A stretch of DNA of 27,086 nt from NCBI GenBank assembly GCA_002423425.1, contig DIWC01000053.1:97944-125029 (forward strand). Direction: 5' to 3'. Position 1 is the stretch's first letter. Every line of letters begins with the position of its first letter. Made by a program: the position numbers and the translations under genes. The DNA is from Peptococcaceae bacterium UBA6116 (GTDB lineage: Bacteria > Bacillota > Desulfitobacteriia > Desulfitobacteriales > Syntrophobotulaceae). Positions 7,427 through 16,517 of the stretch are shown one piece after another. A model generated the notes under the pieces. That model worked only from the letters and a program-made list of their open reading frames with translations, ran no database searches and had not been told where the DNA came from.

Positions 7427-9343
7427 ATGAAATTATTACAACCGAAAATCTGGATAGCGAGCTTACTTATAGTCAGTTTCTTTTTTATTATTAAATTTCC
7501 AAGTCCGGTTTATGCCGCTGACAACAATATCGATAGGCTGGCAGGGACAGGAAGGTATGAAACGGCAGCGGCGATATCCCGGGAAGGCTGGGAGACCTCT
7601 GACTACGCAATCCTAGCCAGAGGAGATGACTTCGCTGACGCTCTTTGTGCAGGTCCTTTAGCTGCTGAATATAAAGCGCCTGTCCTTATGACTCAGCCCA
7701 ATGAATTAAACATAACGACACTGTCGGAACTAAAAAGGCTCGGGGTTAAACACCTCTTGATCACCGGAGGAACAGAAGCGGTTTCAGACAAAGTTGTGAC
7801 TGCTCTGCAGACAGCCGGGATTACTGATATTCGGAGGTTTGCTGGCAATGACAGATATGAAACATCGGTCAAAATAGCCCAGGAATTATTGAGTCAAAGT
7901 GCTGTCCTGGCTACAGGAGAAGATTTCCCGGATGCACTTTCTATTTCGGTACCTGCCGCTCAGTTTGGTATGCCAATTCTGCTTACACGCCAAGATGTTT
8001 TGCCGCAAAAAATTAAAGAATACCTACAGACGGCATCGGTTACGAAGACTTACCTCATTGGAGGGGAAGAAGTGATCAGTGCTGGAATTGAATATTCGGT
8101 TTCCAACCCGTCCAGGCTTAGCGGCACCGACCGTTTTCAGACCAATATTGCCGTCATTAAAAATTTTGCCAGCGAATTTAACTTTAGTCACATCTATGTT
8201 GCTGTGGGAGAGGGCCCAAACGGGGATGAATTTGCCGATGCCCTGGCTGGTGCTGCTCTAGCAGCCAAGACGGCTTCGCCGCTTATTCTGGTCAACAAGA
8301 CTTTACCTAAAGCGACAGGGACTTATTTATTGCCAAAAATTACTTCCACTACCCAGGTTACCGGACTGGGGGGTGAATTAGCTGTACCTACGTCCGTTTT
8401 ACAAAGCATCCCCAATTTGCTGGTTACGGCGGTGGGGAATCTGGATATCACTCCGGCCAGATCAGTAGTGGGGAAGACCGCTACCATTGCTTTAACCTAT
8501 ACTTTAGAGGAAGATTTTTCCAACGGTACCATTGAGTTTACGTTTCCGGATATGTTACCGGCCGTACAGGGACAGTACCTGGTCAACACGGAAACCACTG
8601 CTTTGGCTTTTGCCAACGGGCAAGCAACAGACTCCGGCCGCAAAGTAACGATCTCGGGAGTTACTGGCAAGGCAGGGGGAAAGATTACGCTGACCCTTAT
8701 TGATAAATTAGTTCCGCAGGTAGGAAATTACACGTTTAAGGTCGTTGCTGACGGCGATGGCCAAACGTCTGTCAGATTGCCCAGTTCCGGGTCGGGTAAT
8801 GCTGCTAAATTTCTTGCAGTCAATTCACCACAGCTGGAACAGGTGCATCAGCAGTTAATTACGAAGAACCGTCCTTATCAATCCCTGACACCCCGGGGGT
8901 TTGTGATTCATTCTACGGCTACTCCCGGAGGGACCGCTCAGCTTGAATACAATTATTTCAATACGAGTGGCCATCAGTCTTCTGTGCATTATGTTGCGGA
9001 CTGGAATGAGATTATTCAATTGATTCCGGAAAATGAAGTCGCCTGGCATGCCGGTCCGACGGCGAACCATCGCTACCTGTCTATCGAAATGTGTGAACCG
9101 GATGGTGTAAATCCAGAGCAGTTCCAGAAAGTATGGAACCGTACCGTGATATTGGCAGCCGATGCCTGCGTGCGCTATGGATGGAATGTCAAGGACAATA
9201 TTTTTAGTCACTATGATATTTCGACTACCTATAGAGAAACCAACCACACCGATCCAATTGGCTTCCTAGCTAAATACAGCCGAACTTGGGCTCAGCTGCT
9301 TCAAGCTATTGACACCAAAATTAAAGAAATTAAGTATCAATAA
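7427..9343 (+). CDS. Autolysin: three CWB2 repeats plus Amidase_2 (N-acetylmuramoyl-L-alanine amidase)
   Basis: A 638-residue exported enzyme. A signal peptide (about 1-30, cut after VYA) is followed by three cell-wall-binding-2 repeats (about 36-130, 136-225, 229-330), each opening with R-(L/F)-(A/S)-G-x-(G/D)-R-(Y/F)-x-T and containing the FADAL/FPDAL turn. CWB2 triplets bind anionic wall polymers non-covalently. A beta-rich linker domain (about 333-465) follows, then an Amidase_2/PGRP-like domain (about 475-625) with candidate zinc ligands and catalytic residues His495, His521, His541, His595 and Asp609. It should cleave the MurNAc-L-Ala bond. The ATG is preceded only by a modest AGAGAT site. 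It sits directly upstream of a second CWB2 autolysin of a different catalytic class; the 160-nt gap contains a possible promoter, so they may be separately transcribed. Confidence 0.93.
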   Translation: MKLLQPKIWIASLLIVSFFFIIKFPSPVYAADNNIDRLAGTGRYETAAAISREGWETSDYAILARGDDFADALCAGPLAAEYKAPVLMTQPNELNITTLSELKRLGVKHLLITGGTEAVSDKVVTALQTAGITDIRRFAGNDRYETSVKIAQELLSQSAVLATGEDFPDALSISVPAAQFGMPILLTRQDVLPQKIKEYLQTASVTKTYLIGGEEVISAGIEYSVSNPSRLSGTDRFQTNIAVIKNFASEFNFSHIYVAVGEGPNGDEFADALAGAALAAKTASPLILVNKTLPKATGTYLLPKITSTTQVTGLGGELAVPTSVLQSIPNLLVTAVGNLDITPARSVVGKTATIALTYTLEEDFSNGTIEFTFPDMLPAVQGQYLVNTETTALAFANGQATDSGRKVTISGVTGKAGGKITLTLIDKLVPQVGNYTFKVVADGDGQTSVRLPSSGSGNAAKFLAVNSPQLEQVHQQLITKNRPYQSLTPRGFVIHSTATPGGTAQLEYNYFNTSGHQSSVHYVADWNEIIQLIPENEVAWHAGPTANHRYLSIEMCEPDGVNPEQFQKVWNRTVILAADACVRYGWNVKDNIFSHYDISTTYRETNHTDPIGFLAKYSRTWAQLLQAIDTKIKEIKYQ

Positions 9344-9385
9344 ACAAAATAGCAAGAATTTCGTTCCGCCAGTATTTCTATATTA

Positions 9386-9394
9386 TGGTATTAT
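9386..9394 (+). promoter_or_regulatory. Possible extended -10 promoter before the second autolysin
   Basis: TGGTATTAT (an extended -10: TGn followed by TATTAT) lies about 120 nt upstream of the second CWB2 autolysin. No convincing -35 is present, which is tolerated with extended -10 elements. It would give the second autolysin its own transcript. Confidence 0.35.
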
Positions 9395-9512
9395 GTTGGA
9401 GGAGGACGGATTAGAGAGTAATGATGATCACTGAAAAAGATTTAAAGAATATACAATTGAATCATGAGCCTGTTTAAAAGAGGTTCAAATTAAAAATAAA
9501 GGTGTGGCTTTG

Positions 9513-11657
9513 TTGAAAAAAAAATTTCTATTAATAATTGTTTGTTTTGCTTTTCTCTTGAATATGCCTTCTTTAGCCTCAGCCAGCCCGTTAGTTTATT
9601 CAACCGGGCGGATATCTGGCCAGGACAGGATTGAAACCGCTCTTAGCATATCGCAAAAAGGATGGACCTCGGCCCAAACGGTTATTTTGTGTGAAAGCTC
9701 CGATTATCCTGATTCCATTGCAGCAGCATCTTTTGCGGTCAGCCTGGATGCACCAATCCTGCTTACCGGTGGAAATACGCTTGATCAGCGTGTAATCGGC
9801 GAAATACAACGGTTAAAACCGCAAAAGGTTATTCTTTTAGGCGGCAAGGGCTGTTTGACATCTGCGGTAGAAACAAAACTGGAAAGTATAGTATTGAGTT
9901 GGGAACGGATCGGTGGGGATAATCGTTATGAAACGTCTGTCCTGCTTGCCGGTAAATTAAGCAGCGATTCACTTATCATGGCCAACGGAGATAATTTTCC
10001 CGATGCTTTATCGGCGGCAAGCTATGCCGGGATTCAGCAGATTCCGATCGTGCTTACCTCCAAAACCCTGCCGTCTTCCGTGGCTGAATACTGTAAAAGA
10101 ACACAACCCAAGCACATCATTGTTATCGGTGGCGAAGGGGCTGTTCCTACCGAATCTTTAAGCCAATGTAATCTAACCATTGAGACCCGTTTAGGCGGGC
10201 AGGACAGATATGAAACGAATGCCAAAGTCGTTTCATATATGAAAAACGCTGTTCAATTGAATGATTTGTTTTTAGCATCCGGGATGAATTTTCCTGATGC
10301 TATAGCCGGGGCGGTTCTTGCGTCCAAACTCAAAGCTCCTCTTTTACTTACGGAAAAAGAAGATATTCCACCTGCGGTTTACAGTATAATGCGGGAACAT
10401 ATGAAAGTTGAACCTTCAACCGTTATTACGAAAAGCGGACAGGGGAAAATAACAGCTTCCGGCGGGCTGACTCTCCGGGATACTTCTTCGACAGCGGGGA
10501 AAGCGCTGCTAACCATACCGGAAGGATCAACGGTAGAGATTACGGCCCAACAAGGCCAATGGTACCAAACAACGTATCAGAGCAAGACCGGATGGATATC
10601 CGCTGATTATGTAAATATTGTATTGACCTATAAACAAGGGAAGATCACGGCTTCGGGAACATTAAATCTCAGGGAAAGCCCCTCAACAACGGCAAAAATT
10701 CTGATGACAATTCCGCAAGAGGCCACGGTAACAATTACCGGTGACCAGAATGAATGGTACAAGACAACCTATCAAGGAACGGTCGGATGGGTTTCTAAAA
10801 ATTTCGTAACCATTTTGCCAGCCGAAAGTACCGGCTCAGGTTCAGAAACCATTGATCTGAGTCCCAATGGTAAAGTATATATTTTAGGCGGATCCGGCGT
10901 AATTAGTGAGAATACCAAAAATATCATTGCGGGCCAAGCTTCTTCTAAATATCGGGATAATCTAAAAGATTTTCCATCTTTACCATCGTCGATTGCCAAA
11001 TCTGCTCCTCAATTAACCTATGATCCCGCAAAAGAAGTACTTATTGATGCCTTCCAGGGAATTTCGTCCAATATCCTGCAAGGAAAGAAGATCTTGATCG
11101 ATCCGGGACATGGCGGCCCGGACAAAGGAGCGATCGGTCCGAGTAAAACGTATGAGAAAGACGACAACTTAGCCATTGCTTTATATTTAAACGATATCCT
11201 GACCAAAGCCGGAGCAACGGTTAGCATGACAAGAACAACGGATGTTTCGGTCGCTCCAGATTACACCGAAATCGCTGATTTACAGGCCCGGGTAGACCTG
11301 GCCAATAATACTAATCCGGACTTATTTATCTCTATTCATAATAATGCGAGTTCCAATTCGGAAACCAATGGGACATCAACGTACTATTCAGATGAAAGCC
11401 CAAAAGAAGCTGAAAGTGCTAAGCTGGCCGGCATTATCCAAAATACAATTACGGCGACCGTAAATACGAATAATGAAGGCGTCAAAGAAGCAGATTATTA
11501 TGTCCTGTGCAATACAAAGATGCCGTCCGTTTTAATTGAGGCAGCTTATATTTCCAACTCATATGAGGAAGCGCGGCTGCAAAATCCGGTATTCCAGAAA
11601 AATGTGGCAGCGGCAATCTTCCATGGGATTTATGAGTATTATAACTCCGGTAGTTAG
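9513..11657 (+). CDS. Autolysin: CWB2 repeats interrupted by two SH3b domains, plus Amidase_3
   Basis: An exported protein of about 714 residues. Signal peptide 1-25 (cut near ASA). CWB2 repeats 1 and 2 span about 33-220. The third begins at about 227 (RLGGQDRYET) but stops near 300; two bacterial SH3 domains follow (about 310-370 and 376-436, each with LTLR/LNLR and GWIS/GWVS), after which the missing end of the CWB2 repeat appears (KVYILGGSGVISEN, about 454-467). The C-terminal Amidase_3 domain (about 523-705) has zinc ligands His533 (DPGHGG), Glu548 and His609 (SIHNN) and catalytic Glu676 (LIEAAYISN). It should hydrolyse MurNAc-L-Ala bonds, like CwlC/AmiC enzymes. The TTG start at 9513 is chosen for AAAGGTG at 9498-9504; an in-frame GTG at 9504 would add three residues but overlaps that site. 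Confidence 0.9.
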   Translation: MKKKFLLIIVCFAFLLNMPSLASASPLVYSTGRISGQDRIETALSISQKGWTSAQTVILCESSDYPDSIAAASFAVSLDAPILLTGGNTLDQRVIGEIQRLKPQKVILLGGKGCLTSAVETKLESIVLSWERIGGDNRYETSVLLAGKLSSDSLIMANGDNFPDALSAASYAGIQQIPIVLTSKTLPSSVAEYCKRTQPKHIIVIGGEGAVPTESLSQCNLTIETRLGGQDRYETNAKVVSYMKNAVQLNDLFLASGMNFPDAIAGAVLASKLKAPLLLTEKEDIPPAVYSIMREHMKVEPSTVITKSGQGKITASGGLTLRDTSSTAGKALLTIPEGSTVEITAQQGQWYQTTYQSKTGWISADYVNIVLTYKQGKITASGTLNLRESPSTTAKILMTIPQEATVTITGDQNEWYKTTYQGTVGWVSKNFVTILPAESTGSGSETIDLSPNGKVYILGGSGVISENTKNIIAGQASSKYRDNLKDFPSLPSSIAKSAPQLTYDPAKEVLIDAFQGISSNILQGKKILIDPGHGGPDKGAIGPSKTYEKDDNLAIALYLNDILTKAGATVSMTRTTDVSVAPDYTEIADLQARVDLANNTNPDLFISIHNNASSNSETNGTSTYYSDESPKEAESAKLAGIIQNTITATVNTNNEGVKEADYYVLCNTKMPSVLIEAAYISNSYEEARLQNPVFQKNVAAAIFHGIYEYYNSGS

Positions 11658-11698
11658 CAGGACGGTTGAATCTCTATCTATTTTCTGGACGTTCGCGC

Positions 11699-11807
11699 GG
11701 GTTATTGATCCCTGTATTCATCTCAGCAATGGATAAATTTTGGCATTATTATTCCGATCCTGTTGATACTGACCGGCTTATTCATTATGTTTCGAAAATC
11801 AGGATAA
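11699..11807 (+). pseudogene. Decayed C-terminal fragment of a membrane protein
   Basis: In the gap between the second autolysin and the convergent helicase gene, a 27-codon stop-terminated frame at 11724-11807 encodes QQWINFGIIIPILLILTGLF and then MFRKSG: one very hydrophobic helix ending in basic residues, as at the C-terminus of a membrane protein. Just upstream, a different frame at 11699-11728 reads GLLIPVFISA, which looks like the preceding residues displaced by a frameshift. There is no start codon or ribosome site. I interpret this as the stump of a degraded or deleted gene; it could also be chance. Confidence 0.3.
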
Positions 11808-11870
11808 AGCCGGAGTAGAAGTAAGCTGTTTAATAACTTTGAGTTCTGGAAGGAAAAGGAGCAGTTCCCG

Positions 11871-14800
11871 TTAATTAATCTCGAATAGTTCTTTAAGTTC
11901 TTGCTCAGATAACTTGGAGATCATGGTTTCGCCCGGCTGGATCACCGAGTCAATCAGTTTTTTCTTTTTAGCCTGCAACGCGTTCACTTTCTCTTCGATT
12001 GTTCCCTGCGTAAGGAGTTTAATTACCTGTACAGGATTATTCTGACCAATGCGGTGAGCGCGGTCTGTCGCCTGGTCCTCTACCGCCGGGTTCCACCAAG
12101 GGTCGAAATGAATGACGGTATCGGCACCCGTAAGGTTTAGACCTGTCCCGCCGGCTTTTAAGGAGATGAGGAAAACTTGGCCTTGGCCGTTATTGAAGGA
12201 ATGGGCCATTTGCGACCGGTCTAATGCTTTGGTCGAACCGCGAAGATAAAAGTGTTCAATTTTCTCCGTGGTTAAATAGTCTTGGATAATATCCAGCATG
12301 GAAGTAAACTGGGAGAAGACCAGAAGGCGATGGCCGCCGGCCAAAGCGTCAGCCAAAATTTCCTGAAAAAGGAGCATTTTCCCGCTCTCGCCTGTATAAT
12401 TGCCGATAAACATCGCCGGGTGGGAGCAGATTTGTCTGAGCCTAGTCAGGGCGGCCAGAATTATCATATGGCTTTTGGCAAAACCTGAAGTGGCCAGTTC
12501 CTGGGCAATTTGACTTTTCGTCTGCTGCAGATAGGCTAAATATATTTTCCGTTGTTCTTCAGTTAAAGAAGCGGTCATTTGGGTCTCAATCTTGGGAGGA
12601 AGTTCTTTTAAGACGTCTTTTTTCAGCCGGCGGAGAATAAAAGGCTTGATATGACGGCTCAATTCCTGGAGCGCTTGGGGATTACCTTCTTTATAAATGG
12701 GTAGGGCGTAATTTTTATGGAATTCTTGGTGGGAGAGCAGATAACCGGGCATAAAAAAGTTAAATAACGACCACAGTTCAGCGAGGGAGTTTTCGATCGG
12801 CGTTCCCGTTAAAGCAAAATAACCCTTGCCTTTAATCCGCTGGACTGATTTGGCATTTAGAGTTTGATGATTCTTGATGTTTTGAGCCTCATCCAGGAAA
12901 CAGTAAGAAAACTCAAGCAAAGCAAAGTTCTCAATGTCCCGTCGGAGTACTGAATAGGAGGTAACAACCAGGTCATATTGGGCGAAAGCGGATAATTGCT
13001 CCTGACGTTCTTGGGGAGTACCTTCCACGACTAGGATGTTCAAGTCAGGCGTAAATTTTCTTCCTTCCGTTTGCCAGTTATAGACGAGCGAAGTAGGAGC
13101 AATAACGAGAGCGGGGGCGGCGGCAGGTTTTTCCGCCAGGATAAAGGCAAGAACCTCCAACGTTTTCCCCAGTCCCATATCATCGGCGAGAATACCCCCC
13201 AGGCCGTACGCAGCCAGTGTTTTCAGCCACTTAAAACCTGTTTTTTGATAATCCCGCAGCACATTTTGTAAGGCTGCCGGAGGCTCAAACTCTCCGTCCT
13301 GGGGTTCCAGGATGCTTTGGACTAATTGCTTAAAAGCCTTATTGCGCTGCATCCCAGGCAGGTTAGCCTGACGCAAAAAGCTATCGATATACATGGCTCT
13401 GAACTTGGGAAGATAAAGAATCTGGTTGTTCAGATCATCGCTCTTAAAATTTAAGTTATCCAAGAGTTGGGCCATGGATTCCAGCTCCGGTTGGTTCAAA
13501 TCAAGAAACGAACCATCTCGCAGTCTGTAATATTTTTTCTTCATCTGCAGAGAATGAAAGATATCCGCAAGTTCAGCCTGATCAATGTCGCTGTATTGAA
13601 AGGAAATTTCCAGCATATCCAAGGATTCATCCAAGCGGATGCGTCCGGAAAAACTGGTGGAGGTCCGTATTTTCAGTTTAAAATCATCGGAATAGAAGGT
13701 TTCGGCCAACTCTTGGAGCTGGGAAAGCCAATTTACCGTAAAATCAAGGATTCTCTCATCGTCATCCAGACTGATTATACCTTGAGAAACAATGAACTCT
13801 GCTTGTTCAAAGATGTTGAATATCTTTCTTTCCTTATCGATGTCCCGGACAAGAATATAATCATTTTCCATAGAAGTGCCCGGTATTTCTTTCTTGGCTG
13901 AAAAAGGATTAATCATGATATCCCCGTAGTGGAATTCCAGCCGTGCCGTGATACCGCCTTCACCCAACCTATCAAAGAAAATCTTGGTTTGTAAGTCTTC
14001 CCTGATAAATTTATCGGCCAGTTGAGGTTCGATGGAAACAGAACCCAGTTTTTCGATAAAGGGTAGAGCTTCCGAGGCAAAAACATCTTTCTGGTTCTCT
14101 GGAAACATAATAGCCGGACGGGGTTTCCCGGACAGAGCTTTGATGAGATTAGGAAGGAATTCTTTTTGTTCCGAAGAAACCTGGTAGATTTCCTTCTCGT
14201 AAACATAATAACGTCCGTCGGCAGTAAGCTGCAAAGGAAGAGTACTCTGCAAAGCCAGAGCCAGATCTTGATCTTTGGCCTTTACGGAAAATTCCAAAGG
14301 TAAATCTCCCCGAATAATCCGGGTGGGGCGGGGACTGCTGGAACTTATTACTTTGGCTGAACCTATAGTTAAGGAGAAAACTTTATCGCCTAAGGCATCT
14401 AATAACTTGCTCAGATAATACCTATTTAAGATAAAGGGTTTTTGACTGAAGAGGGATGAATAATACGAGCTTTTTATTTCATTGATAGCTTTATATTGTT
14501 CCAGCATTTCCTGAAGCATGGCAATAACCCGGCTGTCCTCTTCTTTAAAAGTGTGCCGTGTTGGGTCATAAGTGAATTTCATGCCGAATTCCAGAGACCG
14601 GCCGGCTTTGATAGAAGACAGGAATTCTTCCAGATCCTTAATGATATATAGACGGTTTTGACCTACCTTGAGCTGCAATTGAGTGGTAATTTGCCGGCCG
14701 GTATTGATTTGGAACTCCAATTGCAGGGTAAGCTCTTCCTGAGGACCTTCTTGTTTATGGTTCGTAAAAAAATCCATGAAATCAGAGACTGCCCGTTTGG

Positions 14801-15122
14801 AATCAGCAAGTTCGGGCTGAGGAGCGGACAGTTTTCGTTGGGCAGTTTTTAAGACGGCAATAATATGCTTGCAGGCCCCGGGGTATTCTGCAAAAGCCGG
14901 GCAGGAACAATGATAAGAGTGCACAGAACCGTTTTTGTGAAGCATTATTTGTACATCGTAATGCCAATTACCGGTAACATCGGCGGTAATCAGACCTTCT
15001 TCCGGGGTAAAGGTAAAATTGCTTACCTTTTTGCCTAAGGCATAGGCTATACCTAGGTCGTAAACCTTTTTATTACAAGCAAGCGCTCTAATCTCTTGTT
15101 CGGAAATATTAATAAAAGACAT
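11871..15122 (-). CDS. SWIM zinc-finger SNF2-family helicase/ATPase
   Basis: A 1083-residue protein of the bacterial SNF2/HepA-like group. Near the N-terminus is a SWIM zinc finger: Cys72-x-Cys74, Cys84-x-His86. Residues about 200-600 form the long region found in bacterial SNF2-associated proteins. The helicase core runs from about 620 to the end: Walker A DDMGLGKT at 647-654, motif II DEAQ at 744-747, motif III LTGTPIEN at 771-778, and motif VI with TDRAHRIGQ at 1019-1027. Proteins of this family are double-stranded DNA translocases that remodel protein-DNA complexes; SWIM fingers bind nucleic acid or protein. The ATG is supported by GGAGGAG (plus 15131-15137). It is a stand-alone gene convergent with the autolysins, with no nuclease, methylase or other defence gene next to it. 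Confidence 0.93.
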   Translation of the reverse strand: MSFINISEQEIRALACNKKVYDLGIAYALGKKVSNFTFTPEEGLITADVTGNWHYDVQIMLHKNGSVHSYHCSCPAFAEYPGACKHIIAVLKTAQRKLSAPQPELADSKRAVSDFMDFFTNHKQEGPQEELTLQLEFQINTGRQITTQLQLKVGQNRLYIIKDLEEFLSSIKAGRSLEFGMKFTYDPTRHTFKEEDSRVIAMLQEMLEQYKAINEIKSSYYSSLFSQKPFILNRYYLSKLLDALGDKVFSLTIGSAKVISSSSPRPTRIIRGDLPLEFSVKAKDQDLALALQSTLPLQLTADGRYYVYEKEIYQVSSEQKEFLPNLIKALSGKPRPAIMFPENQKDVFASEALPFIEKLGSVSIEPQLADKFIREDLQTKIFFDRLGEGGITARLEFHYGDIMINPFSAKKEIPGTSMENDYILVRDIDKERKIFNIFEQAEFIVSQGIISLDDDERILDFTVNWLSQLQELAETFYSDDFKLKIRTSTSFSGRIRLDESLDMLEISFQYSDIDQAELADIFHSLQMKKKYYRLRDGSFLDLNQPELESMAQLLDNLNFKSDDLNNQILYLPKFRAMYIDSFLRQANLPGMQRNKAFKQLVQSILEPQDGEFEPPAALQNVLRDYQKTGFKWLKTLAAYGLGGILADDMGLGKTLEVLAFILAEKPAAAPALVIAPTSLVYNWQTEGRKFTPDLNILVVEGTPQERQEQLSAFAQYDLVVTSYSVLRRDIENFALLEFSYCFLDEAQNIKNHQTLNAKSVQRIKGKGYFALTGTPIENSLAELWSLFNFFMPGYLLSHQEFHKNYALPIYKEGNPQALQELSRHIKPFILRRLKKDVLKELPPKIETQMTASLTEEQRKIYLAYLQQTKSQIAQELATSGFAKSHMIILAALTRLRQICSHPAMFIGNYTGESGKMLLFQEILADALAGGHRLLVFSQFTSMLDIIQDYLTTEKIEHFYLRGSTKALDRSQMAHSFNNGQGQVFLISLKAGGTGLNLTGADTVIHFDPWWNPAVEDQATDRAHRIGQNNPVQVIKLLTQGTIEEKVNALQAKKKKLIDSVIQPGETMISKLSEQELKELFEIN

Positions 15123-15245
15123 GGTTTGTGCTCCTCCGACGACATTTTAAAAATGAACGAATACTTCTAGAATAGCATATTTCAGAGAAGTTTTCATCGA
15201 GAACATACATATCCCGAGGGAGGGGGGCATCACCTTTGAGTGTTA

Positions 15246-15274
15246 TTTACAGACATTATATTCTAGTATATGAT
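15246..15274 (+). promoter_or_regulatory. Sigma-A-type promoter for the SPFH gene
   Basis: TTTACA (15246-15251), a 17-nt spacer and TATGAT (15269-15274): five of six -35 bases and five of six -10 bases match consensus, at ideal spacing. It lies about 100 nt upstream of the SPFH gene in the divergent region shared with the helicase gene. Confidence 0.7.
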
Positions 15275-15374
15275 TTAGGAAAACAATGATACAATGTGAT
15301 TAAATATAAATTACTGTAAATTACTGAAAGTTCTTTATATTTGAATAAAGAAAGTTTGGAAGGGGAGAATGAAA

Positions 15375-16232
15375 ATGCCTTATTTCTATATAATTATCGC
15401 AATAATTGTCATTATTCTATTTTTTGCAGGTGTTAGAATAGTCAGACCTACAAGCCGTGGACTTATCGAGACAATGGGTAAATATACAAAGTATGCAGAA
15501 CCAGGATTCCACTGGGTTATTCCTGGAATACAGAGACTATATTTGGTGAATATTACAGAACAAATGTTTAATGCCGAACCACAGGTGATTATTACCAATG
15601 ATAACCTGAACGCAACCGTTGATGCCCAAGTTTACTTTAAAATCCAGGCGGACGAGGAAAGTGTAAAAAATTCCGTATACAACGTCAACAATTATAAATA
15701 CCAGATTGTTAATCTTGCCAGGACAACACTTCGTAATATAATTGGAACTCTGACCTTAAAATCCGCAAACAGTGAAAGAAGCAGAATCAATACCGATTTA
15801 CTGCGAACCCTAAAGGAAGAGACGAGTAAATGGGGTATTGATATCGTGAGAACAGAGTTAAGGGAGATTGATCCCCCGAAGGATGTTCAGGAAACCATGA
15901 ACAAGGTTGTTAAAGCGGAAAATGAGAAAGTGGCAGCTATTGACTTTGCTACAGCAGCAGAAACAACCGCAGATGGTGTTAAGAGAGCAGAAATTAAGAA
16001 AGCTGAAGGTATCAGACAGGCAAGAATTCTTGAAGCCGAAGGTGAAGCGCAGGCCATAAAGCTTGTAAATGAGGCTGCTGAATTATACTTCAAAGGTAAT
16101 GCTCAACTCTTAAGAAAATTGCAAGCAACAGAAACAGCACTAAAAAGCAATGCAAAAATAGTGGTTCCTTCAAATTCAGAATTGATTAATGTAATAGGCG
16201 AAATGTCAGGCGTTCTACCTGTTAAAATCTAA
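15375..16232 (+). CDS. SPFH/stomatin-like membrane protein (slipin)
   Basis: A 285-residue protein with an N-terminal membrane helix (IIIAIIVIILFFAGV) followed by an SPFH/band-7 domain (about 20-180: RIVRPTSRGLIETMGKYTKY, then PGFHWVIPGI and the conserved ELREIDPPKDVQ) and an alanine/glutamate-rich coiled coil (about 185-250). Stomatin-type proteins oligomerise on the cytoplasmic face of membranes, form ordered microdomains and regulate membrane proteases. The ATG at 15375 has GGGGAG (15362-15367) with a 7-nt gap; an ATG at 15369 would place it too close. Slipins are often paired with an NfeD protease/partner, but none is adjacent here. A strong promoter precedes it and a terminator follows. 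Confidence 0.9.
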   Translation: MPYFYIIIAIIVIILFFAGVRIVRPTSRGLIETMGKYTKYAEPGFHWVIPGIQRLYLVNITEQMFNAEPQVIITNDNLNATVDAQVYFKIQADEESVKNSVYNVNNYKYQIVNLARTTLRNIIGTLTLKSANSERSRINTDLLRTLKEETSKWGIDIVRTELREIDPPKDVQETMNKVVKAENEKVAAIDFATAAETTADGVKRAEIKKAEGIRQARILEAEGEAQAIKLVNEAAELYFKGNAQLLRKLQATETALKSNAKIVVPSNSELINVIGEMSGVLPVKI

Positions 16233-16292
16233 TCGGAGACTATTTTCCAACTAAAAAGGATATAGCACCAGCAAATTAGTATAAAAACAAAG

Positions 16293-16345
16293 GGGCTGTA
16301 ACTAAACTCAGCCCGGACGTCTCATAATGAGGCGTCTTTTCTCTT
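16293..16345 (+). terminator. Tandem hairpins and T-rich tail after the SPFH gene
   Basis: Two hairpins follow each other: GGGCTG (16293-16298) with CAGCCC (16309-16314), then GACGTCTC (16316-16323) with GAGGCGTC (16329-16336, one G-T pair), ending in TTTTCTCTTTCTCT. The second is a plausible terminator. The first, with its leading GGGGCTGT, also resembles an insertion-sequence end, in keeping with the transposase remnant downstream. Confidence 0.6.
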
Positions 16346-16356
16346 TCTCTAGGGTA

Positions 16357-16469
16357 GCAGCATTGCTCAGAATATTCCGCCAGCCCGTTTACGCAGCTAT
16401 GAACAAGAACTCAGTTCACTTTAAGCTGCTGCCACTTAAAGGCTGGCTCCATATTCTGAGCAAGGCTGC
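16357..16469. repeat. Long imperfect palindrome, 29-bp arms
   Basis: The left arm 16357-16385 (GCAGCATTGCTCAG ... CCAGCC) is complementary to the right arm 16441-16469 (GGCTGG ... CTGAGCAAGGCTGC) at 25 of 29 positions. Within the 55-nt centre are two nested smaller repeats, GCAGCT/AGCTGC (16393/16424) and TGAAC/GTTCA (16400/16414). As RNA it would fold as one 113-nt rod; as DNA it could extrude a cruciform. It lies between the SPFH terminator and the transposase remnant and may be part of the decayed element. Confidence 0.75.
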
Positions 16470-16517
16470 AATATTTAGAGAATTCGGAAGAAATATGGAT
16501 AATTATGGAGATATTTA

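Noticed and set aside
9421..9477. An 18-codon frame (MMITEKDLKNIQLNHEPV) between the two autolysins, with GGAGGAGG upstream.
   Set aside because: The ribosome site is about 15 nt from the ATG, no family is recognised, and the frame could be chance in an untranslated leader.
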